Below are positions 44,680-56,690 of a stretch of 64,000 bases of DNA, in pieces (within the stretch, counting starts at the first letter, position 1; each line of letters begins with the position of its first letter). A model generated the notes under the pieces. That model was not told the origin of the DNA and ran no database searches. It worked only from the letters and a program-made list of their open reading frames with translations. Both the position numbers and the translations under genes were made by a program. Origin of the DNA: Candidula unifasciata (Eukaryota > Mollusca > Gastropoda > Stylommatophora > Geomitridae); assembly GCA_905116865.2 (NCBI GenBank), contig CAJHNH020003179.1:296139-360138 (forward strand), in the 5' to 3' direction.

Positions 44680-44985
44680 CATTTAACAAGAAGGGACCAG
44701 GCCACCATCTTCAGACTCAGAACACAACATACTCCACTCAATGGACACCTAAACAGAATACAGCCACAACACTCCTCTGCCAGCTATGTAACTACCCCTA
44801 TGAAACTGTTGACCATCATCTCTTTGAGTGCCCAAAACTCAACGAGACTAGAAGAATGCTACTCTCTCCAAGACCAGACAGGTGGAACAGCTTGTATGGA
44901 GGAGAAGAACAGCTTGTGAAAACGTGTAAATTCTACTACATTGCTTTGGGCCAAAGGGCAAGAGCTCATGCACCGCTGGATCAAT
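44680..44985 (+). mobile_element. non-LTR retrotransposon C-terminal fragment
   Basis: Translation with one frameshift gives TRRDQATIFRLRTQHTPLNG then HLNRIQPQHS, and CQLCNYPYETVDHHLFECPK then LNETRR. This is the C-x2-C...H-x4-C finger region of non-LTR ORF2 C-termini. It differs in sequence from the RNase H-type family ends. Followed by CAATAACAATAAC, a possible tail. Confidence 0.75.
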
Positions 44986-45124
44986 AACAATAACCCTTTC
45001 CCCCTCCTCCCCCACAACTGGTAAACACAGGCAGTTAAAAACAGTTTATTTAACATCTTTCTAGTTAATTACTGGAAGTAACCAGAAATACAAAAACAAA
45101 ACTCACAAAGCAAAGCTTACAGGT

Positions 45125-45470
45125 GTCTTCTTCTTCTTCTTTTTCTTCTTCTCCATCTTCTTCTTCTTCTTCTTCTCCATCTCCTTCTTCTTCTTCTTGG
45201 CGTTCACCGGCTGTAAACTCTGGTGGAAAGTTATGGTTGCTCGTCCACTTCTGGACCGCAGTCCTGTTCCAGAACCTGGGTGTTGCGCATGCATCCGTTT
45301 GACAGATTTGACACGTTTGTGTGCAGACTGTTGGTTCCTTGCTTCTCAGGCAGATGCACTCCAACTTCGAAGGAAGCTCCCAATTAGTCGACATGCTTTT
45401 GGGTAGGCAGTTGGTCTTTTCTTGTTTTCCCCTATAATAGGGCCCCAGAACCGAAACGGGGAGCTTACAG
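45125..45470 (-). mobile_element. SINE-4 copy with long GAA tail
   Basis: The tail appears as interrupted (TTC)n at 45127-45200. The body follows (GGCGTTCACCGGCTGTAAAC, CTTGCTTCTCAGGCAGATGC) and the 5' head ends near CAGAACCGAAACGGGG. Confidence 0.8.
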
Positions 45471-45839
45471 GTGTAATTTAACTTTATCTCTCTGGTTTAC
45501 ACAGGTTTTTTTTTATGCATTTAAAAACGAAACCGTGGCAAGACTGCAAAATGTGTGATGACCGGTTACTACAAATCTACACTGTCATTCAAAAACCACA
45601 CACGGTTTTGAAAACATTCACACATGTTGTTAAAAATGTGAGCCAGCTGTCAATACAAGGTAATATTTCACTGTAACTGAAATTTTCATGGGACTTTTTA
45701 AATTTTTAAATAAATGTGATCGTTTACAAAAATAATAATGCTTGTTTTCATTATAAATAACATCAGCCCCATTAACAGTGTGTCCACCGCTATTTTCCCC
45801 GGGGGGAAAAATATACAGTAAAGCTCCCTATTCGAGTTA

Positions 45840-46005
45840 ATCTGCTCTGGGCATATGATGCTAGACCCATTTTTTTTTACAGACCAATCGACACTTGATA
45901 GGTGATAATACCAACATCAGGTGGGCCACCTTTACTTCCCAGGAATTTATCTGATACCCATTTTAAGCTGTCAACCTAAAAGCTAAGATTGTTTTTGGAA
46001 GAAAA
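45840..46005 (-). mobile_element. SINE-5 copy, diverged
   Basis: Plus reading GACCAATCGACACTTGATAG and CACCTTTACTTCCCAGGAA, then ATCTGATACCCATTTTAAGC. Confidence 0.55.
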
Positions 46006-46064
46006 CTATTGGGGAAAATTATAAATAAAGGGGGAAAAAATAATATATACAGGAAATAGTACAC

Positions 46065-46268
46065 AGGAACTGACATTGACTGACTGACTTTCTACCCCAC
46101 TAGGACATCACACAAGCGATAAACACCCGATGACACAAAGTGCCACCATGTGGATGAGGATCACCGTGGAGAGGTCCCAGAAACCGTGTTCCGACAATTG
46201 GCCTGCCCTGGAAATGGCCAGGGTGGGGCTTCAAATAACAAAAAATTTTGTCCTAAAAAGGACGAAAC
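46065..46268 (+). repeat. repeat-6 copy with terminal hairpin
   Basis: It starts (GACT)n TTTCTACCCC, then AGGACATCACACAAGCGATA, GATGACACAAAGTGCCACCA, and the last part GGGTGGGGCTTCAAATAACA. It ends in a hairpin, TTGTCC-TAAAAA-GGACGAA, at about 46248-46266. It lies in keap1 intron 2. Confidence 0.8.
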
Positions 46269-46684
46269 ACCTATTGCTAGGTAAGTGTTTAATAAGCAGA
46301 CATTTTAAAAAATCTGAACATCAAGGATTGGTATTGTGGTGCCTGTGGATTACCTCCCTCCCCGGACAGCAGCCAGAAGTGCACTGTGTCAGTTCTTAGG
46401 GAAATATAGATTGTGTTTCTGCCTTCCCCTTCAACACGTAGCTAAGGTGGGGCTCACAGTGGACTCATTCCCTGCCACCAGATTGCCTGCAGATTTCGCT
46501 GAGCTCTTCTTGGCTCTAAGCATGGCCTAAGCATGAGTAGTTAGGGCAACTGGATCGTCGTGTCCTAAGTCTCTGTGCCTTCACAATAGTTTCCGGTATT
46601 CAGGGGGTTAGCATACTTGTTACCACTTCTAAGACTGTTCAGCACCCTTCCGGCTCCTTCCCTCCCACAGGGGGCAGTACGGTG

Positions 46685-46880
46685 TATGAACATCAAGGAA
46701 GACTGGCTAATAAACAGCATCTTGTCTCAGAAGCTGAAATATTTTGGTCACACATATCAAGCACCATAGCGGAGTGGGGAAAAAATAATAGCAGAAGGCA
46801 TGGTGCCAGGATGGTACTGTGGACAGATAGATAATATTGCACTACGAATATCAGTACAGCCAGAGGGTGAAAACATTCGT
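46685..46880 (+). mobile_element. LINE C-terminal fragment
   Basis: Translation gives RCMNIKEDWLINSILSQKLK and YFGHTYQ, then KIIAEGMVPG. This matches the LKYFGH...EGMVPG linker common in RTE/Jockey-like ORF2 C-termini. It is short and diverged. Confidence 0.6.
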
Positions 46881-47700
46881 GAAAATGTAATGTGAGATTT
46901 TTCTGGAAAGCATAGACAGGACAGAAGCTGACCCTCTCAACCTCCCAATGACTGGATTTTCCTCTGGCTTTCCTGAGAAGTTATGTTACAACACTGATGC
47001 CACGGCATATTGGGCATTTCCAGGCGTTTTCTGTCCTCTGATGGAGCAGCCACTCCAAGGTACCTCTACTGACTGTTTCCAAGAGAAGATGGTTATAATG
47101 TCTCCCATCTCGACCTCAAAGGGGAGCATAATCGTCCTTTACCATGCTTTACTCCCAGGTCAGGCAATCGTGTTAAGTGTCTGAGACTTGTCGTTATCCA
47201 CTAACCTATTCCATACAGCCCAGATATCCTGCCCTGCTCTGTCTATGCTTCTTCCCACATACACTGTTGTATTGCCTGCCCATTAGTCTGTTCGTTCATT
47301 ATCTTTTAGGCTGACATGACCGACTGTATAGATTCAGCTGAGGAAAGTTAGGTGCGATTTCTGAATGCCTTCTACCCATTTAAAACATTTAAATGCAGAC
47401 CTGATAAGGAGGACGCACCGGGGACCCAAAAAATGGTTTTTTTATCAGAAATTCTTCTTAACAGATAAGAGTTCAAGAAAGAAAAATTGCTGGGGATAAA
47501 CAAGTAGTTTTCACAACAGAAATTCACCACCTGAGATTGCCTTAAAGGTCTGCACTGCACTACCTGTTGCAATTTTCATAAGCATGATAATGGAGTCTGA
47601 TACGATTTTGTGAGAGGTGAACCCCAGAACACAGTTGGCTAGACGAGCACACTCGCCACCCATACAGCCAGCTGCCAGTATGTACTTCAAACAGCAAGCT
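46880..47700. other. keap1 intron 2, no further feature recognised
   Basis: Sequence between the LINE fragment and exon 2 holds frames under 120 codons that continue from exon 2 into the intron or are accidental. Confidence 0.5.
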
Positions 47701-47704
47701 TTAC

Positions 47705-47910
47705 CTGCACCACTCCTCATTGTGTTCATAGGCTTGATCTCCGTCCACTGGTCGTGTTCAGGATCGTAGCACTCCACGCTGCACAATCTATTCTGCCCAT
47801 CAAAGCCGCCCACTGCATACAGCAGCCTGTTCAAGACAGCGCAGCCAACTCCTATACGTCTGGAAGACATACTTGCTATTTCTGTCCAGCAGTCGTTTTC
47901 TGTGTCATAC
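47705..47910 (-). CDS. keap1: KEAP1, coding exon 2
   Basis: The acceptor reads TTGTTGCCTGCAG on minus with the exon starting G-TAT, completing the AGG codon (R408). The donor is GGTGCAG-GTAAAG at 47704. It is 206 bp and encodes Y409-A476 plus the first base of G477. The sequence WTEIASMSSRRIGVGCAVLN and RLLYAVGGFDGQNRLCSVEC forms the fourth Kelch blade, with contact residues I427, G428, F444, R449, S474 and G475. An additional cysteine pair (C451, C455) lies in the blade. Confidence 0.97.
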
Positions 47911-48539
47911 CTGCAGGCAACAAGAGTATGAACTAGTCTGATACAGCAGGAATGATAACATCAGGTTTATAGATAAACATAAGACATTGTGACATTTATA
48001 TAAACTGTTCCGTTGCTTTGCTCAACAACAACATACGGTCACAGTCAACCAACATCCCCCAAAGAAGGGGAGCTTTTGGTTATAATCGTGACCAGTTTTA
48101 TGTGCCCAATTTAAAATAGCTTAACATTGCTAGCCAAAAAGCCCTCAAAAGGACTCTCACAGTGTTGATGCGATCAAGAGAGACAGGCCCAAATACTGCC
48201 CCGACCGATGACGAAGTCATCCACTGGGCAACCAATGGGCGACCACTGACCAGCCAATGGGTGACAGAGTTGCCGATGCATTTGTTTACACAGAACAGTA
48301 TGGCATGTACACAAACAGGAAGTATGGCGTGCACTCATATTCAGGACATTATGATAATTATATTTATCATCATCATTGTAGTGTTGTGCTGTTGTGTGTC
48401 ACATAAGGCTCTCAGTCTATTTTTCCATTCAATTATATCCTGTGTAATCCCTCTGATATCATGGATGGAATCTAGTCTAGCACTTTTGGCCTCCCTTAGA
48501 AATATTCATTTTAGTGTTTCTTTATAATATGTATAAGAT

Positions 48540-48800
<261 letters not shown>

Positions 48801-48953
48801 GTATCACAGGTGTACATACAAGACAGTATGGCTTTGATGCATACAAGACAGTATGGCTTTCCCTCACCTTATGTTGTGCATGTGTGTGTGTCAATGCACA
48901 TAGGTGTGTGTATACACACAAACACATCAATAAAAATGATTTGGCCTTATTAC

Positions 48954-50176
48954 CTTTCTGCTGAGTTATGATGTGCAGTTCCATGTGAGCCTCCCACAGC
49001 GTAGATCATGTTATCTATAACACCAACTCCTACTCGATTACGTGGATAATTCATGGGGTGCTTGGGTATCCACACATTCCTCATGGGATCGTACATATCC
49101 AGACTGCTAAGATCCACATTGCCGTCCGGTGAGTTGTTCCTGCCTCCGATGATATACAGCGCTCCCCGAACCATACAGGCCCCCAACCCACTCCGCGGCA
49201 TGGGTAAATCAGGCAGCCGCAGCCACTGCTTATTTTTGGGGTTATAACACTCAAAGTTACTCAAAGACTGTCTCAGATAGCCACCAGCACAAAACACTAC
49301 CAGTGGAGCACAGGGCCTCCTGGGTAAATCCGAACACTTCTGGTGAAGCTTCAAGCCTTTTAACTTCTCGGATATGGTTTCAATACACTTGGGCATCTTC
49401 TTTAACAAATGACAACTTTTCAGCTGCTGCTCTAAGAATTTCGGAGACAGAAAATTGAGACGTACGGAAGACAAAAGCCCTTCAAGAATTTCAAGTCTTC
49501 TCTCCGGGTCATGCTCCACCCAGCGAATAACTGCCTTGAAAACTTCGGATTCACACTGGACATTCAGCTCGTCCTGCTTCACCAGGTTAATCATCTGGCA
49601 AGGACTCAGTACCAGAAACTCATCACACTGAATTACCTCGCAAAAATGCTTTCTAATATACTTCCTAGCTTTACCTTCCAGCTCTAAGCAGCCGTGTTCA
49701 CTAGCAAAATCTGCTATCCCTATGCAGTTACTAGGGTCTAACTGATGCTCTAAGAACACTGTACAGGCTTCCACCACATGGTTCATCTGAAACATAGTGG
49801 CAGCTGGCAAGAGATAGCACACGTTGCCTTCTTTTATATTAACTTCGGCAGTGTAAGCAAACTCTACTAGCTGCGCCAGGGTGCAGGGTGAGATTCCGTG
49901 CAGTGGAATTGTGGTCATCTCTTCCTCCCTCATGCCACTGGTAAACATGGCCCGGAAATAAGGACTTGCTGCTGCTAGGACAATCTTGTGTGCCATGATC
50001 TTCTCCTCTCCAACCACAAGAGTGACATCGCAAAGTTTCTTTGAGCGCCGCAGGATGCTCATGACCTCTAGAGCTTCCTTGGGATGCTTCATGATGGTGA
50101 AATGCATGCTGCCATCTGCTGGCTTCTCTGTGATCTGGGCTCTGGGTCGGTAACAAGATGTGTCTTTGGAAGACAT
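48954..50176 (-). CDS. keap1: KEAP1, coding exon 1 (BTB, BACK, first Kelch blades)
   Basis: KEAP1 is the CUL3-RBX1 substrate adaptor that binds NRF2-type factors in the cytosol, promotes their ubiquitination, and lets them act when its cysteines are modified. The ATG at 50176 is the first in frame after a stop at 50186-50188. Residues 1-408 are here; the spliced protein has 581, against 624 in human. BTB is about 35-145 ([20 protein letters not shown]), BACK about 150-255 ([20 protein letters not shown]), and Kelch begins at about 292 ([19 protein letters not shown]). Kept from human, by position: NRF2 contacts Y300, S329, R346, N348 and R381, and cysteines C226 (as C193), C241 (C208), C288 (C255) and C297 (C264). 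Replaced: C151 is N118, C257 is P224, C273 is L240. The donor is GAAAG-GTAATA at 48953. An upstream non-coding exon is possible but not visible. A general KLHL protein is excluded by the residue pattern. Confidence 0.97.
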
Positions 50177-50779
50177 GATCAAATATCATGAAGAAAGGAC
50201 ACAAAAGACACTTGGGGGGTTAAGGTAATAACCACTGCAACTTGTTGATGCAGGCAAGTATCAGGAGCACGCTCTAGGCATACAGGGCCTACAACAAGTT
50301 AAGATCAAGACTGTTGTACACATGGCAATGTTGTATTTTTTCTGGCTCTGGTACAACTGTCTGGTCATTGTGTGGTTCTGAAATGAATGAAAATTTCACA
50401 CATTCAGTACAAACAATTCACTAGAAAAACTTGATATATATATATATATGTTCAGAAGGAAACTGGACGAAACAAAGTGGCACAGAGATTCAATGAGGGT
50501 CAAAGAGGTGAACAGAATTACAGCTGCAATTACTGGAGCGACCCTCTCTTTAATGTGTTGGAAGTTCCTTTTCTCAACGCTGTATCAAGCCTCATAATCA
50601 GACAAATTCATACAAAGCTTTATTACACCTGTCTGAACATTTAAAGTATGTATTCGTTCAAAGCTTCTTTTATAAGAACAGTTTATAATCCCCGCGATCA
50701 ATCTCGAGGACCCTGTAGTTTTACAGACAAGTAACTTAGTCTCCACGAGATCACAAACAATGAGGTATAGGGAAGAGCC

Positions 50780-51202
50780 GGTATTGCAACAGTCTTCTCA
50801 ATGCTCAGTCTACGAAGGCTCAGGTGGCTGGGTCACACATAGAGAACTGAGGATGGCAAAGTCCCTCGGGACATCCTTTATGGTGAAATAAAGAAGGATA
50901 GAGTATGTATAGTCCTACTTCTACTACGATGTAAAGACGTGTGCAAGCGGGACATGGATGATACAGATATTGAGGTGGACTCATGGGAGCAAAATGTCAT
51001 GGACCGTGTTGAGTGGAGGGGACACACCAAGATGGAATCGAGAATGATTGCAGAAAGGATGAGAGCTGAGCGTCTGAGAAGAAACAGATTAATCACAAAT
51101 GTTCACAACAGTGGTCCTAAAATCCCATGCTATAATTTTGGCAGCCTCTTCTTAACCTGGGCGGATCTTGCTAGTCACACTCGCCATCGCCATGGGCTGT
51201 GA
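50780..51202 (+). mobile_element. LINE ORF2 C-terminal fragment
   Basis: Translation gives LRRLRWLGH, then KVPRDILYGEI, then CKDVCKRDMDDTDIEVDSWE and a C-terminal finger remnant (FGSLFLTWADLASHTRHRHG) before the stop at 51202. This is the classic RWLGH...ILYGEL...KDVCKRDM tail of RTE/Jockey-like ORF2. The first finger cysteines are lost (CYNF). Confidence 0.75.
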
Positions 51203-51299
51203 GTCCCATGCCCCCTCATATCGCAATATAACACTATTGTCTGGAAAGACGAGAAAGTGCCAACTTTGCCTCTCTAAAGAAATGTTTTCTTGAGGTTTA

Positions 51300-51665
51300 G
51301 AACAACTGATCAACATCATGGCACACGGGTGCTCCGTTATACCTCTAACTCAAGTCTGAGTCCGGAGAAGCTCAGCACAGTGCAGAGGCTCTGTAGGACC
51401 GGCGAGGATCCTGAAATATTTTGGGTAGATTTTCAACTCCAAATTTTGTCCGGGCAGCGCCGTTAGGCTACTCTATTCGATTTCAAAATGCCAAAGGATT
51501 TTTTAACGTGCGCAACAATGTACACGGGCGTCCGATCTCACGAACCAGAGACAAGGGGGAATTCCACGCGAAAAAAATCCCAGCCCTTACCGGGATTGAA
51601 CCCGGAACCTCAAGCACTCGAGACGGACACCATGCCCCGAGACCAAGAGACCCCCTCCACCAGCA
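51300..51665 (-). mobile_element. SINE-1 copy, best head
   Basis: On minus, the tRNA-like head has GGGGCATGGTGTCCGTCTCG (A-box region) and B box GGTTCAATCCC. The body matches 2985-3345 closely over about 300 bp, including GATCGGACGCCCGTGTAC and GGATCCTCGCCGG. Confidence 0.8.
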
Positions 51666-51699
51666 CCTCCACCCCCCCCCCCTTTTAATAGGTTTTCTA

Positions 51700-52415
51700 C
51701 AACAGATCTGTAGGTTACATATATGTATGCTTTCAATTATAAAATGATGTCATACTGTGACATAACTGTGCTTGGGGAAAAGTAGAAAGTCCCTAACATA
51801 CAGCCCCCACACAGAAAAGAGCATGTTTGTTACTTTGAACAAACAGCCCACGATCCTTCTCGCCCACTCCGTGACCTACATACGACGTCAAACAAGACAG
51901 CAGCTATCTCGGGTTTACAGTGCGAACTGCAGCAACAGCTTGATCAATGGCAACGGGATTGGGCCAGCGCCAGAACTTATCTTTTGCTATTTGTCAAATT
52001 CTTGCCCTCTTAATAACCCCCTTATAACAGTAGTTAGGTTAATGGCCTCTCACTTTCTTATAGCAGTTGAGGTGGCTAAAAACCCTACGAAGGCTGCGCC
52101 CGCCTAAGAAACGCACTGCTACTGAAAGGAATATAATTTTGTCCAAGTTCTGATTGAAAGTTAAATTGTTCAAATTGCACATAAGAATACCTTAGGATTT
52201 AACCAATCAACTGACAGTTATTTTGCATCTGGATCACTGATAGTTTTTAGACGTAATGGCGTTCTCGTCAACTAATAAAAACGAGCCATCAGACATTTAT
52301 CTGAGCTTTAAAAGAAGGCCATCTGTTGGAATTAATTTGATACAGACAGTTTTCTGTGGATCTCGGTATGAAACAGTATCGAAATTCAGTTGCCATTTCC
52401 ACTAAAACGGCCTTG
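51700..52415. other. no feature recognised
   Basis: Unique-looking sequence. An ORF of 111 codons at 51772-52107 has no domain signal and no support. Confidence 0.5.
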
Positions 52416-52418
52416 CAA

Positions 52419-52441
52419 CCCCCCCCCCCCCCCCCCCCCCC
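52419..52441 (-). repeat. poly(C) tract, 23 bp
   Basis: Uninterrupted C run (G on minus). Confidence 0.92.
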
Positions 52442-52674
52442 ATGTACAGGTGTCAATGAAAAGAATGAAAATCTAACAACCTAAAATTAACAGTAAAACC
52501 AACTTATCCCACCCACACACACCACAAAAGAAGTGGATGTGAGTCGACCAAGGGCAGGTTCAAGAAAACGGGGGAGACACAAAATAAAGGCAGACTTACA
52601 AGCACTTCAAGTCTCAAACTGAAACAAGAGGCTATCACAGAAACGAAATGAGATGGGTTATACCTGTAGCAATG

Positions 52675-52992
52675 AATCTCACGGGTTGAGGAGGAGAGGA
52701 GGACGTGGTGATGGAGGAGGGGAATGATGAGAAGGAGAAAGAAGAAGAAGAAGAAGAACGAGGAGGAGGAGGAGGTGGTGGAGGAGGATGGAAGTCAGCA
52801 TTTACATCTGAATCTTGATTATATATAAGAGGAGGAGGAGGAGGAGGAGGATGAGGAGGAGGAGGAGGAGGAGGAGGAGGAGGAGGAGGAGGAGGAGGAG
52901 GAGAAGAAGAAGAAGAAGAAGAAGAAGAAGAAGAAGAAGAAGAAGAAGAAGAAGAAGAAGAAGAAGAAGAAGAAGAAGAAGAAGAAAAAGAA
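52675..52992. repeat. (GGA)n-(GAA)n microsatellite
   Basis: Impure GAA/GGA at 52730-52790, then GGA (52830-52900) passing sharply into GAA (52900-52990). Encodes poly-Pro/Ser/Leu/Arg frames of no meaning. Confidence 0.97.
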
Positions 52993-53339
52993 GATCGCGA
53001 ATGCACATTAAAACAACCAAACACTTATGCGAAATTGACAATGTTCCAACAAAGCGCAAGAAAAATCAATATACTTAGCGCTGCGCATTATTCTGATACC
53101 ACAAATGGGTCATACGAATGCGTGTAGCGTTGCCAATTAACAAAGCCAAGATACAACAGCCAACGAATGCAACAAACAATGCAAAGCAGATATACAGTGT
53201 ACAGGGTAAATGTCAGCGCGTGTCACCTGAGGTGTTATGAATGCAGATTAATAATTCTAACATACGAGGGTTTGAGGTCAGCTGCCGGTAAGTTGACAGC
53301 AAGACCGCTCGGCGTTGATTTTGACAACATTGTGAGGTC

Positions 53340-53640
53340 AAGCCTTTCAGTCCCCGTGTGGGTTCCGGGGTCCCATTGTGGGGGAAACAAGAATAGACCC
53401 ACTGCCTCCCCAATACGCATGCCGTATCAGTCGACTAATTGGGAGTTTCCTTCAAAGGAACTGCATCTGCCCGATAGGCAAGGAACCAACAGTCTGCACA
53501 TAAAAAAGTCAGATCTGTTAAAAAAGGATGTGCAGCACGCAACACTCAGGTTCAGGAACAAGTCTAAAGTCCAGAGGTGGATGAACAACCACAACTTTCC
53601 ACCGGAGTTTACTGCCAGTGAAGGCGAAGAAGAAGAAACC
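53340..53640 (+). mobile_element. SINE-4 copy with GAA tail
   Basis: Plus sense from GTGTGGGTTCCGGGGTCCCA through AAGGAACCAACAGTCTGCAC, CAACTTTCCACCGGAGTTTA and GTGAAGGCGAAGAAGAAGA. It is close to full length and is the best plus-oriented copy. Confidence 0.82.
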
Positions 53641-54284
53641 TTTCAGGATGCTGTTACAGGCTGTCTGTATTGCCTATATCTAGCAACTGGTGGTGTAGCG
53701 GTAAAAAAAGAAAGGGGAAGGGGGAGGGGGGTTGTGTGCCTGACGATATAAGGCCGCATGGCTCGTGCAGTCGCCAGGCAGTAAAAACTCATCAACAATC
53801 AGCAGGTCCTTTACAGAACGTCGCTCTCGTTACGGCACGCCTGAAATTATCTCTGTCACTAACTAATTCCCCAGCCCTGTGTGCTTTCATAGCCAATGCT
53901 TCTTCAATGTCTTGTATCGGCCTTCGCGGAAGTCGGCCTCTGGCTCGTTCTCTGGAAACGGCGCCCTCAACCCCCCCCCCCCCCTCCCCCATAACGTCTA
54001 ACATGGCCAAAATACTACAGGTGTCTGGACGGGATGCTGTTTACGAGGCAGTTCTCCTTGATGGTCAAATCATGTAAGGTGGTGTTTCTCTTCTACCTTG
54101 GCCCGTGGTATTCTAAGAATGTTTTTGTAACATCTCAATCAGATATTTTTCTTGAATGACTGAGTAAGAGTCCATGGATTATTTTCATTAAGTTGCCACG
54201 GAAGAAAAAAAAAATATGATGAAAGAAATTTTTTACTGATACCTTTCACTCGTCTGCAGGTGCTATGCTATGGGTTTTTTCGTG

Positions 54285-54500
54285 CTGTTTGATATGAATT
54301 ATATCAGTCGTGTCCCCATGTGGAATGCAATGTTTCGTTATTTGAAGCCCCACCCTGGCTTTTACCAGGGGTACTGAATATAGCGGGGCCATAAACATGG
54401 CCAAAAGGCTGAAAGGGGTTTCTGGAACTTCTCCATGGGTGACCCTCATTACCTGCACGTTGTGACACCGGGTGTTTATAGCTTGTGTGATGTCCTGGCG
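54285..54500 (-). repeat. repeat-6 copy
   Basis: Minus strand: ATAAACACCCGGTGTCACAA, GAGGATCACC-like GAGGGTCACCCATGGAGAAG, and GGTGGGGCTTCAAATAACGA. The hairpin is lost. Confidence 0.78.

Positions 54501-54506
<6 letters not shown>

Positions 54507-54574
<68 letters not shown>
54507..54574. repeat. (GA)n microsatellite
   Basis: Perfect GA run of about 68 bp, at the end of repeat-6. Confidence 0.97.
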
Positions 54575-54575
<1 letters not shown>

Positions 54576-54640
54576 GTTTAATATGTGTATTGCTAAATTA
54601 CGTCTTCTTCTGACTTCCTGGGTGCAGTCGCCGTGTTGTT

Positions 54641-55251
54641 CAGTACGAACTGCAGAACGTAAAATTGCATCTTAAACCTTCAATATGAACTACAGAACGT
54701 AACATTACCTCTTAAACCATCAGTACGAACTACAGAACGTAACAATGCCTCTTAAACGTTCGTTACGAACTACAGAACGTAAAATTGCCTCTTAAACCTT
54801 CAGTACGAACTACAGAACGTAACATTGCCTCTTAAACGTTCGTTACGAACTACAGAACGTAACATTGCCTCTTAAACCTTCAGTACGAACTACAGAACAT
54901 AACACTGCCTCTTAAACCTTCAGTACGAACTACAGAACATAACACTGCCTCTTAAACCTTCAGTACGAACTACAGAACATAACACTGCCTCTCAAACCTT
55001 CAGTACGAACTACAGAATGTAAAATTGCCTCTTAAACGTTCGTTACGAACTACAGAACGTAACATTGCCTCTTAAACGTTCGTTACGAACTACAGAACGT
55101 AACATTGCCTCTTAAACGTTCGTTACGAACTACAGAACGTAACATTGCCTCTTAAACCTTCAGTACGAACTACAGAACATAACACTGCCTCTAAAACCTT
55201 CAGTAAAAACTACAGAACGTAACATTGCCTCTTAAACCTTCAGTACGAACT
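54641..55251. repeat. 40-bp satellite, ~15 copies
   Basis: Unit ACGAACTACAGAACGTAACA then TTGCCTCTTAAACCTTCAGT, 40 bp. Units end in either CCTTCAGT or CGTTCGTT, in mixed order. The array stops abruptly at 55251 and a single unit reappears at 56958-56995 beyond the inserted LINE. Confidence 0.96.
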
Positions 55252-56690
55252 CATCATCATCATCAGTTCTCGTTATGCCTAGTGGCACATGAGGCTTCAG
55301 AGAGGACTTTCCATGCTTTCCTGTCCTGTGCAATCTTCAGTGCAGTTTTCCATGTCAAAGATGCCGCACTCAGGTCACTTTCCATCGTTCGTCTCCATGT
55401 TGTTTTTGGGGGCCACTGTTTTCTCTTTCCCTCTGGTGTCCATGTGAGTGCTGTTTTGGCAGGTATATCAGAAGTCATTCTCATAACGTGGCCAAGCGAT
55501 TTCCATCTTCTCTTGGTCTAAAGTTTCTTGGTTTGAGGCTTGAAGTAGTTTAGTGTTTGAGATTGTATCTGGGCAGAAAATTTTGACAATTCTACGTAGA
55601 CATATGTGGTGGAAGGTGGACATCTTGTGTGCATCCTTTTTGGTCATTCTCCAGCATTCCGCTCCATAAAGAAGAACTGGCAAAATGATGCTCTTGTAGA
55701 GTCGGAGTTTCGTTCCTCTGCAGTAATTGTTGGATTTCCAGATTTGCCTCATCCTTCCAAAAGCAGCTCTAGCTTTGTTCAGACGTGACTGTATGTCTTC
55801 CTCTGTCCCTCCCAGTAAGGGACACCACACTGCCAAGATATGTGAAATGTTCTACATTTTCAAGTGATTGGTTACTTATCAAACTGGTTGTTGGTTTGGA
55901 CTGTTTGTCATGATCTTAGTTTTCTTTGTATTTATTCTCAGTCCCACCATTTCTGCTGTGCAGTTTAGTCTGTTACCTTTCTCTTGTATATGTTCATGTT
56001 TATGTGATAGGAGTGCTATATCATCTGCAAAATCAAGGTCCTCAAGCATGGTGAATGGAGTCCATCGTATGCCTCTTAATGTACTGTCTACTGTGTTCTT
56101 TAGTATCCAATCAATCACAGGGTTGAAGAGAGAGAGATGACATAACACATCCATGTCTTACACCCGACTTTACTGGAAAAGATGTAATTTTTTATACTGC
56201 AGGAAAAGTCTTTATAGAAGAGAGCAATTATGTTGACTATTTTTTCTGGAATTCCATAATGTCGTAAAATTTGCCACAGACCGTCTATATGGACGCTGTC
56301 AAAAGCTTTCTCAAAGTCCACAAAATTAATATAAATACTTCTCTGCCATTCGTTGCATTGTTCTAAAATGTTACGTATGGCAAAGATGTGCTCAGTTGTT
56401 CCTCTGCCCTTTCTGAATCCTGCTTGTTCCACTCGTAGGCATTTATCTACTCCTTTTTCAAGCCGCATTATGATGATTTTACAAAATATTTTGCTTGGTA
56501 TTGAGAGTAGAGTAATTCCCCTCCAATTATTGCAGTCTGTTAAGCTCCTTTTTGGGGATTTTGACTATTGTTCCTTCAGTCCAGTCATCAGGCAACACTT
56601 CTTTTTCCCAAATATCCTTGAACAATGGTTCTAGAATGCTAGCAGTTGTGTTGGGATCTACTTTCAAAAGTTTTGCTAGCAGTTCGTCTT
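55252..56690 (-). mobile_element. RTE-like non-LTR retrotransposon, 5' truncated
   Basis: Minus strand, several frames. The RT domain has EQAGFRKGRGTTEHIFAIRN, then SIYINFVDFEKAFDSVHIDG, the metal-binding loop LDFADDIALLSHKHEHIQEK, and the later RAAFGRMRQIWKSNNYCRGT and LYGAECWRMTKKDAHK. The C-terminus has LTWTPEGKRKQWPPKTTWRR and a stop near 55263. The 3' tail is (ATG)n at 55252-55265. The RT catalytic FADD is intact, though frames are broken near 56115 and 55840. I am unsure whether the clade is RTE or a related Jockey-group type. Confidence 0.88.

Noticed and set aside
50177..50182. KEAP1 start two codons upstream of 50176
   Set aside because: That frame opens with TTG-ATC before the ATG. 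The ATG at 50176 is the first in frame after the stop at 50186.
51772..52107. 111-codon plus frame
   Set aside because: No domain, no coding-like pattern and no repeat match. At this length it is expected by chance.
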